Positions 1 through 9,900 of a stretch of DNA of 64,000 nucleotides are shown in pieces (position 1 is the first letter of the stretch; each line of letters opens with the position of its first letter). This DNA is from Polaribacter sp. HaHaR_3_91 (lineage in GTDB: Bacteria > Bacteroidota > Bacteroidia > Flavobacteriales > Flavobacteriaceae). Below the pieces are notes generated by a model. That model searched no databases. It worked only from the letters and a program-made list of their open reading frames with translations, and was not told where the DNA came from. The translations under genes were made by a program, and so were the position numbers. The stretch covers positions 248,001 through 312,000 of the forward strand of contig NZ_CP058986.1 of NCBI RefSeq assembly GCF_019278525.1, read 5' to 3'.

Positions 1-117
1 TCTAATGCAAAAATTATCGTAGCCATGTTTGTAATTGGTATTATCGGTTTTTTATTAGACAGATTGATGTTAACAATTCAGAATTGGGTGTCTTTTGATA
101 AAACAGATGCAATTTAA
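1..117 (+). CDS. ABC transporter permease (nitrate/sulfonate type), C-terminal fragment
   Basis: The window opens inside a reading frame that runs from base 1 to a TAA at 115-117. The 38 visible residues contain one hydrophobic helix (VAMFVIGIIGFLLDRLM) and a short polar tail, which is how NrtB/SsuC/TauC-type permeases end. The following genes are two ATPases of the nitrate/sulfonate/bicarbonate class, so this is most likely the inner-membrane permease subunit of the same importer. The rest of the gene lies before the window, so the substrate cannot be judged from it. Confidence 0.7.
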   Translation, partial: SNAKIIVAMFVIGIIGFLLDRLMLTIQNWVSFDKTDAI

Positions 118-135
118 GATGTGTAATTGGTTAAC

Positions 136-213
136 TGTTTAATCGTGTAAACGAAAATGCAGTATTTAACAACCTACAACAGTTACACAAATAAACAGTT
201 ACACGATTAAACA
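136..213. repeat. inverted repeat between permease and first ATPase gene
   Basis: Two 15-base arms are exact reverse complements: 136-150 and 199-213, separated by 48 bases. The loop contains further partial copies, with GTTACAC at 182 and 198 and AAACAGTT facing AACTGTTT. No T-run follows, so a terminator is unlikely. An intercistronic RNA hairpin that separates permease and ATPase expression is possible. Confidence 0.55.
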
Positions 214-221
214 ATATTACA

Positions 222-1079
222 ATGGCATATTTAGAACTAAATAATATTTACAAAAGTTATCATCAAGCAGATGGAGAGACAGAAGTGTTGTCTAATATCA
301 ACTTGAAAATAGAAGAAGGCGAATTTGTTGCAATTGTAGGTTTTACAGGAAGTGGAAAAACAACGTTAGTTAATTTAATTAATGGATTGATAAAACCAAC
401 AAGTGGAGAAGTGTTGTTTAAAGGAGAACCTGTGGTTGGTACAAGTCATGAACGTGGAGTTATTTTTCAAAATTATTCGTTATTGCCTTGGTTAACGGTT
501 GGTCAGAATGTGTTTATGGCAGTAAAAGAAGCTTTTCCGAAGAAAAATAAAAAGGAACTAAATGAAATTGTTGCCAATTATGTAGAAATGGTGAGTTTAA
601 CGCCAGCAATAAATAAAAGACCAAACGAATTATCTGGAGGAATGCGTCAAAGAGTAGCGGTTGCAAGAGCTTTGGCAATGAAACCAGAAATGATAATTAT
701 GGACGAACCTCTAGGAGCTTTAGATGCTTTAACACGTGGTAATTTACAAGACGAAATCTTAAATATTTGGGGGAAAGATAAGAGAACAGCTTTGTTAATT
801 ACAAATGATGTTGATGAAGGTATTTATATGGCAGATAGAATTATTCCTTTAAGGCCTGGGCCTAATGCAACTTTAGGACCAGAATTTAAAATTGATTTAG
901 AGCGTCCGAGAGATAAAACAGCCATGAATGACAATGAGAGTTTTAAGAAAACAAGAAATGCTATTATTGAGTATTTAATGGATATTGGAAATGAACGTAA
1001 ATCTGAAGCTAAAAAGGAATATATACTTCCAGATTTAACGCCTAAAGATTTTGTGAATCAGTTTAAATTTGGAATGTAA
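222..1079 (+). CDS. ABC transporter ATP-binding protein, nitrate/sulfonate family (NrtC-like)
   Basis: 285 residues, an ABC ATPase of the nitrate/sulfonate/taurine importer class. Visible motifs are Walker A GFTGSGKTT (about residues 40-48), the signature LSGGMRQR (about 138), Walker B MIIMDEP (about 157), and the D-loop GALDALTR. The H-loop reads ITNDVDEG: the usual switch histidine is Asn. It has only a short C-terminal extension, not the NrtA-like domain of cyanobacterial NrtC. Its stop codon overlaps the start of the next ATPase (1079), so the two are translationally coupled and probably form a heterodimer under the permease whose end is at 1-117. Nitrate is the likeliest substrate given the pairing of NrtC- and NrtD-like subunits, but sulfonate or another anion is not excluded. 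Confidence 0.88.
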   Translation: MAYLELNNIYKSYHQADGETEVLSNINLKIEEGEFVAIVGFTGSGKTTLVNLINGLIKPTSGEVLFKGEPVVGTSHERGVIFQNYSLLPWLTVGQNVFMAVKEAFPKKNKKELNEIVANYVEMVSLTPAINKRPNELSGGMRQRVAVARALAMKPEMIIMDEPLGALDALTRGNLQDEILNIWGKDKRTALLITNDVDEGIYMADRIIPLRPGPNATLGPEFKIDLERPRDKTAMNDNESFKKTRNAIIEYLMDIGNERKSEAKKEYILPDLTPKDFVNQFKFGM

Positions 1080-1909
1080 TGAGCACTATAATAAAACAAG
1101 AACCACCTAAAATTATTACGAATAACAAACCATTTCCTTCGAATGATGTAATGTTAGATTTAAAAAATCTTAAAAAAGTATATCCTACTCCAAAAGGAGA
1201 TTATGTAGTTTTAGAAGATTTAAATCTGCAGATAAAAAAAGAAGAATTTGTGACTATTATTGGGCATTCTGGTTGTGGTAAAACAACAATGCTTTCTATG
1301 ATTGCTGGTTTAAACCCAATTTCTGGAGGTAATATTTCTGTGTTAGGAAAACACATACAAGGTCCTGGACCAGATAGAGGTGTTATTTTTCAATCGCCTA
1401 GTTTAATGCCTTGGATGACTTCTTTACAGAATGTTTTGTTGGGAGTAAATCAGGTTTTTCCTAAAGCTACAAAAGCACAAAGAAATGATGTTGCAAAATA
1501 CTATTTACAAAAAGTAGGTTTAGAAGATGCTTTTCATAAAAAAGCAAGTGAATTATCGCAAGGTATGCAACAAAGAGTAGGTATTGCAAGAGCATTTGCA
1601 ATTAAACCAAAAGTATTGTTGTTAGATGAACCTTTTGGAATGTTAGATTCTTTAACAAGAGGAGAATTGCAAGACATTTTAATAGAAATCTGGAACAAAG
1701 AAAAAATAACAGCAGTAATGATTACCCACGATGTAGATGAAGCTATTTTTTTAGCAGACAGAGTGGTAATGATGACTAGCGGACCGAAAGCCAAAATTGG
1801 AGATATTTTAGATATCAATTTTGAAAGACCAAGAACTAGAAAATCTGTTTTAGAGCATGACGATTATTATACATACAGAAAGCATTTAATAGATTTTTTA
1901 GAGCATTAA
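1079..1909 (+). CDS. ABC transporter ATP-binding protein, nitrate/sulfonate family (NrtD-like)
   Basis: 276 residues. It has a canonical Walker A (GHSGCGKTT, about residues 61-69), Walker B (VLLLDEP), and H-loop (ITHDVDEA, with the His present), while its signature reads LSQGMQQR instead of LSGGM. An N-terminal stretch of about 25 residues precedes the ABC core. It overlaps the upstream ATPase by one base, which means tight coupling. In the expected heterodimer, one composite site would combine this protein's intact Walker/H-loop with the partner's LSGGM. The other would combine the partner's Asn H-loop with this LSQGM, giving one consensus and one degenerate site. It is the partner ATPase of the same anion importer. 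Confidence 0.88.
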   Translation: MSTIIKQEPPKIITNNKPFPSNDVMLDLKNLKKVYPTPKGDYVVLEDLNLQIKKEEFVTIIGHSGCGKTTMLSMIAGLNPISGGNISVLGKHIQGPGPDRGVIFQSPSLMPWMTSLQNVLLGVNQVFPKATKAQRNDVAKYYLQKVGLEDAFHKKASELSQGMQQRVGIARAFAIKPKVLLLDEPFGMLDSLTRGELQDILIEIWNKEKITAVMITHDVDEAIFLADRVVMMTSGPKAKIGDILDINFERPRTRKSVLEHDDYYTYRKHLIDFLEH

Positions 1910-2038
1910 AAGAGAGTAGAAGTAATTATATTTTAGAGAATTAAAAACATGAGAAATGTCATAATAAAGATGTTTTAGTCTTTTTATATTTCGAAACTTA
2001 AATAAAAACGCAATCACAACAATTAAATTAATAAAAAA

Positions 2039-3316
2039 ATGAAAAAACAATACGTAATTTTAGGGCTAATGTTAGTATGCTTTCAATTTGCAAATGCACA
2101 ATTTACATTAGATGGAGAGTTTAGACCAAGAACAGAGTATAGAAACGGATTTGGAAGTTTAATTCCGGATGCGTCAGATGCAGGTTTTGGAATTTCTACA
2201 AGAGTACGTTTAAATACCAGTTATATGACCGATAATTACTGGTTTTATGTGAGTTTACAAGATGTAATGGTTTGGGGAGAAAACAGACAAATTTTACCTT
2301 ATGATCAAAACGACTCATTTGCAGTTTTTCAGGCTTGGGCAGAAATTAAGTTAGGAGAAAATACTTCAACAAAAATTGGTCGTCAAGTTTTATCTTATGA
2401 TGATCAAAGAATTTTAGGAGGTTTAGATTGGGCACAACAAGGTAGAAACCACGATGCAGCTTTACTTAAATATAAAAAAGATAATTTTATGTTAGATTTT
2501 GCATTGGCATTTAACCAAGATTATTCAAATCCAACAGGTTTTCAATCTGCAGGTACTGCATATAATACAACAGGTTATTTCTCATATAAAACAATGCAAA
2601 TGTTATATATGAAACAAAAGTGGAATAAATTAACAGGTAGTTTATTGTTATTAAATAATGGATTTCAAGAATTTGATGCTGTATCAGGAGAAGCAGACGG
2701 CGTAAGTAATTTACAAACTTTAGGAACCCATTTAGATTATAAATCTGGAAGCTTTGGTTTGTCTGCAAATGCTTTTTTACAGACAGGAAAACGTCAGGGA
2801 GATGTAGATGTAAAAGGAGCGTATTTAGTTGGTTTAGATGCAACGTATAAAGTAGCACCAAAAGTAAGTTTAGGATTAGGTATAGAAGCTATTAGTGGTA
2901 ACGATGGTGCTACAGGAGAAACGGGAGCATTTTTCCCTTTATATGGAACAAACCATAAGTTTAATGGTTTTATGGATTATTTTTATGTGGGGAACCACGC
3001 AAATTCTGTTGGTTTAGTAGACTTACATTTAAGTGCAAACTTTACTTTAAACGATTCTTCTAGTTTAATGGTAAAAGCCCTTAATTTTAGTGGAGAACAA
3101 GATTTAGCAAGTGGAGAAAGTTCTTTAGGAACAGAGATAGATTTAGTATACAAAAAGAAATTTAAAGGTTATTCTTTAGTACTTGGGTATTCTCAAATGT
3201 TTGCAAGCGATGGTATGTACGAATTAAAAGGTGTAACTGAAGCAGCAGCGGCAAATAATCAAAACTGGGCGTGGGCAATGTTGGTAATTAAGCCTAAGTT
3301 TTTAACCGGAAAATAG
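2039..3316 (+). CDS. outer-membrane porin of the alginate-export (AlgE-like) family
   Basis: 425 residues. The signal peptide ends at about residue 20 (FANAQ), and the protein then shows alternating beta-strand patterning to the end. The start of the mature protein (FTLDGEFRPRTEYRNG) is the pattern of alginate_exp-type porins in Bacteroidota. 'Alginate export' is a family name; a 129-bp gap after the ATPase gene and the same strand suggest this barrel lets the anion substrate of the ABC importer through the outer membrane. A weak -7-like TATATTTC lies at 1985-1992. A hairpin terminator follows at 3389-3412. The function as an anion porin is inferred from context. Confidence 0.75.
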   Translation: MKKQYVILGLMLVCFQFANAQFTLDGEFRPRTEYRNGFGSLIPDASDAGFGISTRVRLNTSYMTDNYWFYVSLQDVMVWGENRQILPYDQNDSFAVFQAWAEIKLGENTSTKIGRQVLSYDDQRILGGLDWAQQGRNHDAALLKYKKDNFMLDFALAFNQDYSNPTGFQSAGTAYNTTGYFSYKTMQMLYMKQKWNKLTGSLLLLNNGFQEFDAVSGEADGVSNLQTLGTHLDYKSGSFGLSANAFLQTGKRQGDVDVKGAYLVGLDATYKVAPKVSLGLGIEAISGNDGATGETGAFFPLYGTNHKFNGFMDYFYVGNHANSVGLVDLHLSANFTLNDSSSLMVKALNFSGEQDLASGESSLGTEIDLVYKKKFKGYSLVLGYSQMFASDGMYELKGVTEAAAANNQNWAWAMLVIKPKFLTGK

Positions 3317-3388
3317 AAAATAGTAAAGTAAATTACTAGTATTATAATTCCTTTTTAGTGTTAAGAATTATAACTACTACTATTTTGG

Positions 3389-3412
3389 ATCCCTCTTTTA
3401 GAGGGATTTTTC
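3389..3412 (+). terminator. rho-independent terminator after porin gene
   Basis: A 7-bp stem ATCCCTC/GAGGGAT with a 5-base loop is followed by a T-run. It closes the transporter/porin unit. A second, weaker inverted repeat (TATAATTC/GAATTATA) lies just before it at about 3343-3372. Confidence 0.75.
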
Positions 3413-3500
3413 TTTGATATAAGTTTTGTCAAATTATAATATAAGTCTTGTTGTTTTTTATATTCTAATCATGATATTATTAGTAATTTTATCAAAAAAA

Positions 3501-4157
3501 ATGAAGTATAAAGCTGTTGTTTTCGATTTAGATGGTACGCTCGTAAATTCTATAAAAGATATTGCTGATGCAATGAATATTGTATTGGATAAACGCAAGT
3601 ATCCTACTTATGATTATGAAACATATAAAACTTTTGTAGGAAGTGGAGTAAGAAGTTTAGTGGTAAAGGCACTTCCGGATGAAAACCCTAAAGATGAAGA
3701 AGTAGCAGTATGTTTGAAAGATATGATGCAGGTGTATAGCAAAATTTGTACTGATAAAACGGAACCTTACGAAGGGATCTTAGATTTATTACATCAATTG
3801 AAAGCTAAGAACATTAAAGTAAGTGTGCTTTCTAACAAAGAAGATACTTTAACTAAAAAAATAACTGCCTTTTTGTTACCAGAATTTTTGAGTCCGGTTT
3901 TAGGATTGAAAGTTGAGGTTGATAAAAAACCAAATCCGAAAGTAGCTTTGGAAATTTGTGAGGAGATACAGATAAAACCAGAAGAAACTATTTTTGTTGG
4001 TGACACAGATGTAGATATTTTAGTCGCTAAAAAAGCAAAAATGCTTCCTGTTGGTGTGTCTTGGGGTTTTAGAGATAAAAAAGGACTGATAGAAGCTGGA
4101 GCAGCGCATATTTTAGAACATCCTTTAGATTTGATGAAAATTTTAGAGCTTGTTTAG
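3501..4157 (+). CDS. HAD-family hydrolase, phosphoglycolate phosphatase-like
   Basis: Haloacid dehalogenase fold phosphatase, 218 residues from the chosen start. Motif I is DLDGT (nucleophile Asp and acid/base Asp at residues 9 and 11), motif II is VLSNK, motif III is the Lys in KKPNP, and motif IV is GDTDVD. The length fits Gph/PGP-type phosphatases. The frame is open further upstream to a TTG at 3426, with another ATG at 3471, but that extension encodes an unconserved hydrophobic stretch. The ATG at 3501 sits directly before the conserved core (MKYKAVVFDLDGT), so it is preferred. The substrate is unknown; broad small-molecule phosphatase activity is typical of the family. Confidence 0.85.
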   Translation: MKYKAVVFDLDGTLVNSIKDIADAMNIVLDKRKYPTYDYETYKTFVGSGVRSLVVKALPDENPKDEEVAVCLKDMMQVYSKICTDKTEPYEGILDLLHQLKAKNIKVSVLSNKEDTLTKKITAFLLPEFLSPVLGLKVEVDKKPNPKVALEICEEIQIKPEETIFVGDTDVDILVAKKAKMLPVGVSWGFRDKKGLIEAGAAHILEHPLDLMKILELV

Positions 4158-4165
4158 AAAATAAA

Positions 4166-4200
4166 AAAAATCGTCTAAATTTCTTTAGACGATTTTTTTA
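4166..4200. terminator. bidirectional terminator between convergent genes
   Basis: A near-perfect stem (AAATCGTCTAAA paired with TTTAGACGATTT) is flanked by an A-run on the left and a T-run on the right. It can therefore stop the HAD gene rightward and the symporter gene leftward. Confidence 0.85.
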
Positions 4201-4223
4201 TTAAAATTATGTTTGGCAATCTC

Positions 4224-5852
4224 TTACCAGAATAAACAGTACAATACGGTTAATAAAATACATACTGTTATAGATCCCATATTAAATAATGGTGATGTTT
4301 TAAATAAATCTTTAGTGATTTCAATTCCTTTAGGATCATCTGCTCCTTTATTTTGAATATTACTCATTACCATGATAATAACAAGAGTTAACAGCGTTGT
4401 AATTCCCATTTGATGCATCCAAGGCTCGAATACAGGAATAGGAATAAACTTTAATACCAATGCAATTGGAATTGATAAAACCGCTCCCCAAATAGCCGCA
4501 TTGTTGGTTGTCTTTTTCCAGAATAAACCTAACATAAATACTGCTAAAATACCAGGACTTACAACACCTGTATATTCTTGTATAAATTGAAATGCTTGAT
4601 CAATACCTCCTAAAAGTGGCGCAACAATAACAGCGATTAATAAAGCAACTGCAGCAGAAATTCTTCCCACATTTACTGTTGTTTTATCATCTGCATTTTT
4701 GTTAATGTATTGCTTGTAAATATCCATTGTAAAAATGGTAGAGGTAGAATTTAACATCGAAGCTAAAGAAGAAACAATTGCCGCTGCTAAAGCTGCAAAA
4801 GCAACACCTTTTAATCCTGTTGGTAAAAATTGTAACAACCAAGGATACGCTTTATCTGCTTGCTCTACAGAAGGTACATTTAACATGCCCGCTTCTCCTA
4901 AATTAGCCATAATAGCTGGGTCATTTACCATTACATACGCTGCAATACCAGGAATTACGACGATTAATGGAATTACTAATTTTAAAAATGCTGCTAATAA
5001 GATCCCTTTTTGAGACTCTTTTAAAGATTTAGCAGCTAAAGTTCTTTGTATGATATATTGGTTGAATCCCCAGTAATATAAATTGGCAACCCATAAACCA
5101 CCAACTAATACCCAAATACCAGGTAAGTTTACATAGTTGTCATTAGATTCTTCTAAAATCATGTGGAATTTTTCTGGTGCTGCTTCCCAAACTTTAGAGA
5201 AACCTGCAATCATTCCTTCTCCTCCAGAAACGGTATTTAATGCTAAGTAAGTGGTAATTAATCCACCAAAAACTAAAAATACTACTTGTATTACATCTGT
5301 CCAAGCTACTGCAGACAAACCTCCATATAAAGAATACGCAGCTGCAAAAAGTGCTAGTCCAATAATAGCGTACATCATATCTACACCCATAATGGTTTCA
5401 ATAGCCAATCCTCCTAAATACAATACAGAGGCAAGATTTACAAAAATGTATAAGGCTAACCAAAAAACAGCTAAAATGGTTTTAAGGTTGGTAGAAAAAC
5501 GCTTTTCAACAAATTCAGGAATTGTATATAATCCTTTTTCAATAAAAATAGGTAGAAAATATTTACCAACAATTATTAAGGTTAAGGCTGCCATCCATTC
5601 ATAAGAAGCAATTGCAATACCTAGTGCAAAACCAGAACCAGACATCCCTATAAATTGTTCTGCAGAAATATTTGCAGCAATTAAAGAAGTACCAATTGCC
5701 CACCAAGGTAAAGATTTACTTGCCAAGAAGTAATCTTCTGCATTTTTTTGGTGTCCTTTTTTATCTCGAGACACCCATAATCCTACACCTAAAATTAAAA
5801 TGGCATATGCAATAAAAACTACATAGTCCCACATTTCAAAACCTGCTTTCAT
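4224..5852 (-). CDS. sodium:solute symporter (SSS family, SGLT-like)
   Basis: 542 residues with about 14 hydrophobic segments spread over the length, typical for the SSS/SGLT family. The N-terminal region has the family pattern of an early helix, then YFLASKSLPWWAIGTSL and NISAEQFIGMSGSG, matching sodium/glucose cotransporters. It is an inner-membrane, sodium-coupled importer, likely for a monosaccharide. It is close to the PUL but separated from the regulator by about 1.1 kb of decayed DNA, and no TGCAACAT box was found in front of it, so joint regulation with the PUL is not shown. It could serve a sugar released by the PUL, which is inference. Confidence 0.88.
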   Translation of the reverse strand: MKAGFEMWDYVVFIAYAILILGVGLWVSRDKKGHQKNAEDYFLASKSLPWWAIGTSLIAANISAEQFIGMSGSGFALGIAIASYEWMAALTLIIVGKYFLPIFIEKGLYTIPEFVEKRFSTNLKTILAVFWLALYIFVNLASVLYLGGLAIETIMGVDMMYAIIGLALFAAAYSLYGGLSAVAWTDVIQVVFLVFGGLITTYLALNTVSGGEGMIAGFSKVWEAAPEKFHMILEESNDNYVNLPGIWVLVGGLWVANLYYWGFNQYIIQRTLAAKSLKESQKGILLAAFLKLVIPLIVVIPGIAAYVMVNDPAIMANLGEAGMLNVPSVEQADKAYPWLLQFLPTGLKGVAFAALAAAIVSSLASMLNSTSTIFTMDIYKQYINKNADDKTTVNVGRISAAVALLIAVIVAPLLGGIDQAFQFIQEYTGVVSPGILAVFMLGLFWKKTTNNAAIWGAVLSIPIALVLKFIPIPVFEPWMHQMGITTLLTLVIIMVMSNIQNKGADDPKGIEITKDLFKTSPLFNMGSITVCILLTVLYCLFW

Positions 5853-6263
5853 TATTTATTATAATTTGTTTATTACTTAATGGCTATTACAAGTATTGTT
5901 TAGCCGTGCACTGTTACTAATTATTGTTATTAAATTATAAATATGCCTCAAAAATAAATTAAGAGGCATACTGCTATTGGGGGATTCCTATTTTGTCTAA
6001 CTCTTTTCTTGGGGTTTTAAATTTTACAATTAAAACTACCTCCTTAATGTAGTTTTCTATGCTTTACAAACGTATTGTTAATTACTTGTTAAGAGGGTGG
6101 TGATTTGTATCTAAATGGGAGTAATTATGTTACATTCTAAATTATTTCATCCCTTAATTGATTGGTTTTTACAAGATTTTTTAATCAATTTTAAGATTCA
6201 TTATATTTTAATTAAGTTGTAACTTTCTATTACCACTCTTACCAAATTCAAATAATAATTATG
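5853..6263. other. gene-free stretch upstream of symporter
   Basis: No open reading frame of substance. A hairpin at 5942-5970 (TATGCCTC paired with GAGGCATA) could be the old terminator of the decayed leftward gene beyond 6264. The symporter promoter should lie here, but I could not find a clear TAnnTTTG element on the minus strand. Confidence 0.5.
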
Positions 6264-6833
6264 TTACTCTTTAACCACTTTTAAAGTTTTTATCTCTAAA
6301 TTGTTCGTATCACTAGCTTTTAATAAATAGATGCCAGCTTTTAAATCACTCATATCTAAACTATTTGTTACTTTTTGAGAAAGTACTTTTGCACCTAATA
6401 TATTATAGACTTCTACAGAAGAAACAGTATTTGCAGAAAAGTATAAAACATCTTTTACCGGGTTAAGGGATGTTTTAAATTTTTATTTATGTAGTTGATT
6501 GATTTACATAGTCTTACTGTAGGTGGGTCGATAAAAAGCTAATCTCATACCACTCGTATATCCACCATTTTTAGAAGTTATTCTATCAGATTTCTATACT
6601 CCAGTAGATTCTTCACCTACTATCATAATAAAACCATAACTAGTACTTCCCATTTTGTGACCAAATTGTTTGAAATCTAATCTAATCGTAAAGTGATCTT
6701 CACCCTAAGTATTTTCGTTAATTATAATATGACCTGTATAATCTCTTTGAAAGGTTTTACTAGAAGTATCTGTATCAGTAACAACAGTGTTTGCAAATTG
6801 AGTACGTTCTATAATATCATCTATTGTTTCACA
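6264..6833 (-). pseudogene. decayed T9SS-secreted protein, C-terminal part
   Basis: Read leftward in a single frame, this region gives a recognisable protein interrupted by at least four in-frame stops (stop codons at 6705-6707, 6594-6596 and 6504-6506, and one more at about 6486). The last 65-70 codons form a type A T9SS sorting domain: LNPVKDVLYFS, then VEVYNILGAKVL, then LKAGIYLLKA, ending at a TAA at 6264-6266. The upstream part (for example FTIRLDFKQFGHKMGS) is probably a beta-sandwich from a secreted carbohydrate-active protein, family not recognised. Only point nonsense changes are seen and no frameshift in the parts I followed, so the decay may be fairly recent. The N-terminal part is missing. 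Confidence 0.7.
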
Positions 6834-6939
6834 ATACGTTATAAAGTATTGCATCTTGTTGTAAATAAGGTTGTAACAAGATGCGTGTAGGAGTTGTTAT
6901 CTGAGTTTATGTATGTTTGAGCAGTAAAAGTATATTTTT

Positions 6940-9900
6940 TTAAGAATCGTTATCCATAAAAGTGGTGTCACTATTTTCTATAGGTTCTTTGTGTTGTTTT
7001 ATGTATTCTGAAGGACTAATGCCGTATTCTTTATTAAAACATTTACTAAAGTACTTTTGATTATTAAAACCTGTTAAGTAGGCAACTTCAGAGATGTACA
7101 TACTATTTTTCTTTAGTAGTTGTTCGGCACGTTTTAAGCGTATCTTTTTTATAAAGTTAACAGGTGTTTCATTTAAAATAACTTTTAGTTTTCTATATAG
7201 ATTAGCTCTACTCATGCCAACTTCAGAAGCAAGGTATTCTACACTAAATAGATGGTCTCCCATGGATGTTTCTACTATACCAACTAGTTTTTTTATAAAT
7301 TTCTCATCATTAGATTCTACTTCAATTTCAGAAGGAGCTGCGGTAATTACTTTGCTATATTCGTTTTTAAGTTCTTTTCTGGCTACTAAAGTATTTTTTA
7401 CTTTCCATTTTACAAACTCCATACTAAAAGGCTTTTCAATATAATCATCAGCACCCATAGATAAGCATTCTATTTTGGTGTCTGGTGAGTTTTTAGCGGT
7501 TAGCATAAAAATAGGAGTACTTTTAATTTTTGGATTTTGTTTTATTCTTTTTAACATAGAAATACCATCTTCTACGGGCATCATAATATCACTAATAACC
7601 AATTTTGGTTGTTCTTTTAAGACAATATCATAGCCTTCTTTTCCGTCTGATGCTTCTAATATATTATATTGACTTACTAATTCTTCTTTAAGCATTGTTC
7701 TTAATTCAGAATTATCATCAACAATTAAAATAGTAGGTTTGGTACTGTCTTTTGAAGTTGTTTTTTGATCATATTCGGAAGAAATTTCTTCTATAACTTG
7801 GAATTCTGAATTTTTAATAAAGTTTTTTAATAACGGTGTACTTGTTTTTAAAATTTCATTTTTATGAAACCTTTTTTTACTAATTGGTAGGTAAAAAGTA
7901 AATTCGGTAAACTTGTTTTCTTCACTTTCTGCAAGAATAAGTCCATGATGTCTTTCTATTAGTTTTTGAACTAACTCCATGCCAATTCCTGTACCCGGAA
8001 TTTGATTACTATAGGGTTTTGTTGCTTGGTAGTATCTGTCAAAAATATGTACTAAATCTTTTTCTGGAATACCCACTCCGTTATCTTTTACAATACATTT
8101 AATATATTCGCTTTTAGGTAAATTTAAACTAGTAAGTTCTTGGTCTTCTGTAGAAACTACTTTTGTTTCAACACTTATTTCTCCTCCTTCTTGCGTGTAT
8201 TTAAAAGCATTTGATAATAAATTAAAAAGTATCTTTTCTAAGATATCTACATCATACCATGCTTTTTTAGCGGGTTCGTCTGAAGTAAAGTTGTATGTAA
8301 TATCATAGATTTTTGCAAAATCATTAAAGGCATTTTTTATAATGCTTACATCTTTTATAATATCATTTTTAGAGATGTTTAATTTGAACTTTCCTTGGTC
8401 AAATTTTCGAATATCCATTATTTGATTTATAAGCCTGTGCATTCTTAATGTATTATTATAAATACGTTGAGAGGTAAGCGGACTTAAAGTAAACTTTTTT
8501 TCTTTTACTACTTTTTCTATGGTACCAAGAATCAGTGACAATGGTGTTCTTAATTCGTGAGAAATGTCTGTAAAAAAGATCATTTTCATTTTATTAAGCT
8601 CATTATCCTTTTCTCTACTCACTGTTTCTTTTACAAGGTTTTGTTTTAATCGGTACCATCTTCTAATTAATTTAATACTGATAAAAATGAGTATTACGCT
8701 AATTAGAAAGTAGGTTAAATAAGCCCAATTAGACCTCCAAATAGAAGGCATTATTTTAAAAGTTAGTTCTGTTGGTGTTTCGTTCCAAACACCATCGCTA
8801 TTAGAACTTTTTACTTTAAATTTATACGTACCAGAAGAAAGGTCATTGTAATTTGCATTTCTATTAGAAGCACTTGTGTAGATCCAATAATTATTTAGAC
8901 CTTCTAACATATAAGCATACTCATTTTTATATGGAGTTGTTAAGTCTAATGAAGAAAAGTTTACTACAATATTATTTTGGTTATAAGGTAGTGTAATTGG
9001 TTTTTGTGCATCTACATTTAAGTGATTGGAAATGTGTAATTCTGAATTTATCTCATTACTTTTTGTTGCTCCAAGCGTTGCAAAACTTGTGATTACTGTG
9101 GTTGGTAATACACTTTTTTGAAAGAAATAATTGCTATGTACTGTATAGAAACCTTCTGCACATCCAAAATAAATGGTGTTTTTACTATTGTTTGAAGCGC
9201 TAGAGTTAAAACTAAACTGACTTTCTTTAATTCCGTCTTCAATTTTAAAAGGAATAAATTTTTCTGTTGTTAAATCAAACCGAACCAAACCATCTTGTGT
9301 GCTTAACCAAATATTACCATCGTGGTCTTCTTCTATAGACGAGATTGTATTGGATAAAACACCATTTAACTTTCTAAAACTTTTAAAGCTATTTGTTTCT
9401 TTAACGTATTGGTTTAACCCCCCACTTCTTGTTCCAACCCAAATATTTTTGTTTTTATCCTCATACAAGCTTAAGATTGCATTAGATGTTAATTTATTTT
9501 CTATAGTTGGTGTATATTCTTCGATTGTTTCATTGTTTAAATCTACTTTATAGAGACCTTCTCCTCTTGTTCCTATCCATAAATTTTGATCTTCAGTTAA
9601 AAGAAAGACAGATGTATGGTTCTTAGAGAGTCTTGTTATAATGTCTTTTTTAAATTGAGATATTTGATTATTGTTATTTATAATGTCTACACCACCGTTC
9701 CAAAGAGCTACCCAAATTTCATTCTTATTTATTACTTGAATATCTGTAATTTCATTCTTGTATGTTTTTAATGTTGTTAGTTTTAAATTATCTGTGTTAT
9801 TATTGTAAAGTTCAGATTGGAACAGTTTGTTACTGGATGTTATGTATAGTTTGTCTTTCTCATTATTAAATGAGATATGTTTAATATTGTTTATTCCGGT

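Noticed and set aside
3426..3500. N-terminal membrane segment on the HAD phosphatase
   Set aside because: It depends on a TTG start; the conserved core begins exactly at the ATG at 3501 and cytosolic HAD enzymes lack such a segment.
7094..7444. Open reading frames opposite the HTCS, and similar long frames opposite the sulfatases and GH2 genes
   Set aside because: They are shadows of strongly coding AT-rich genes, with no protein-like motif or start context.
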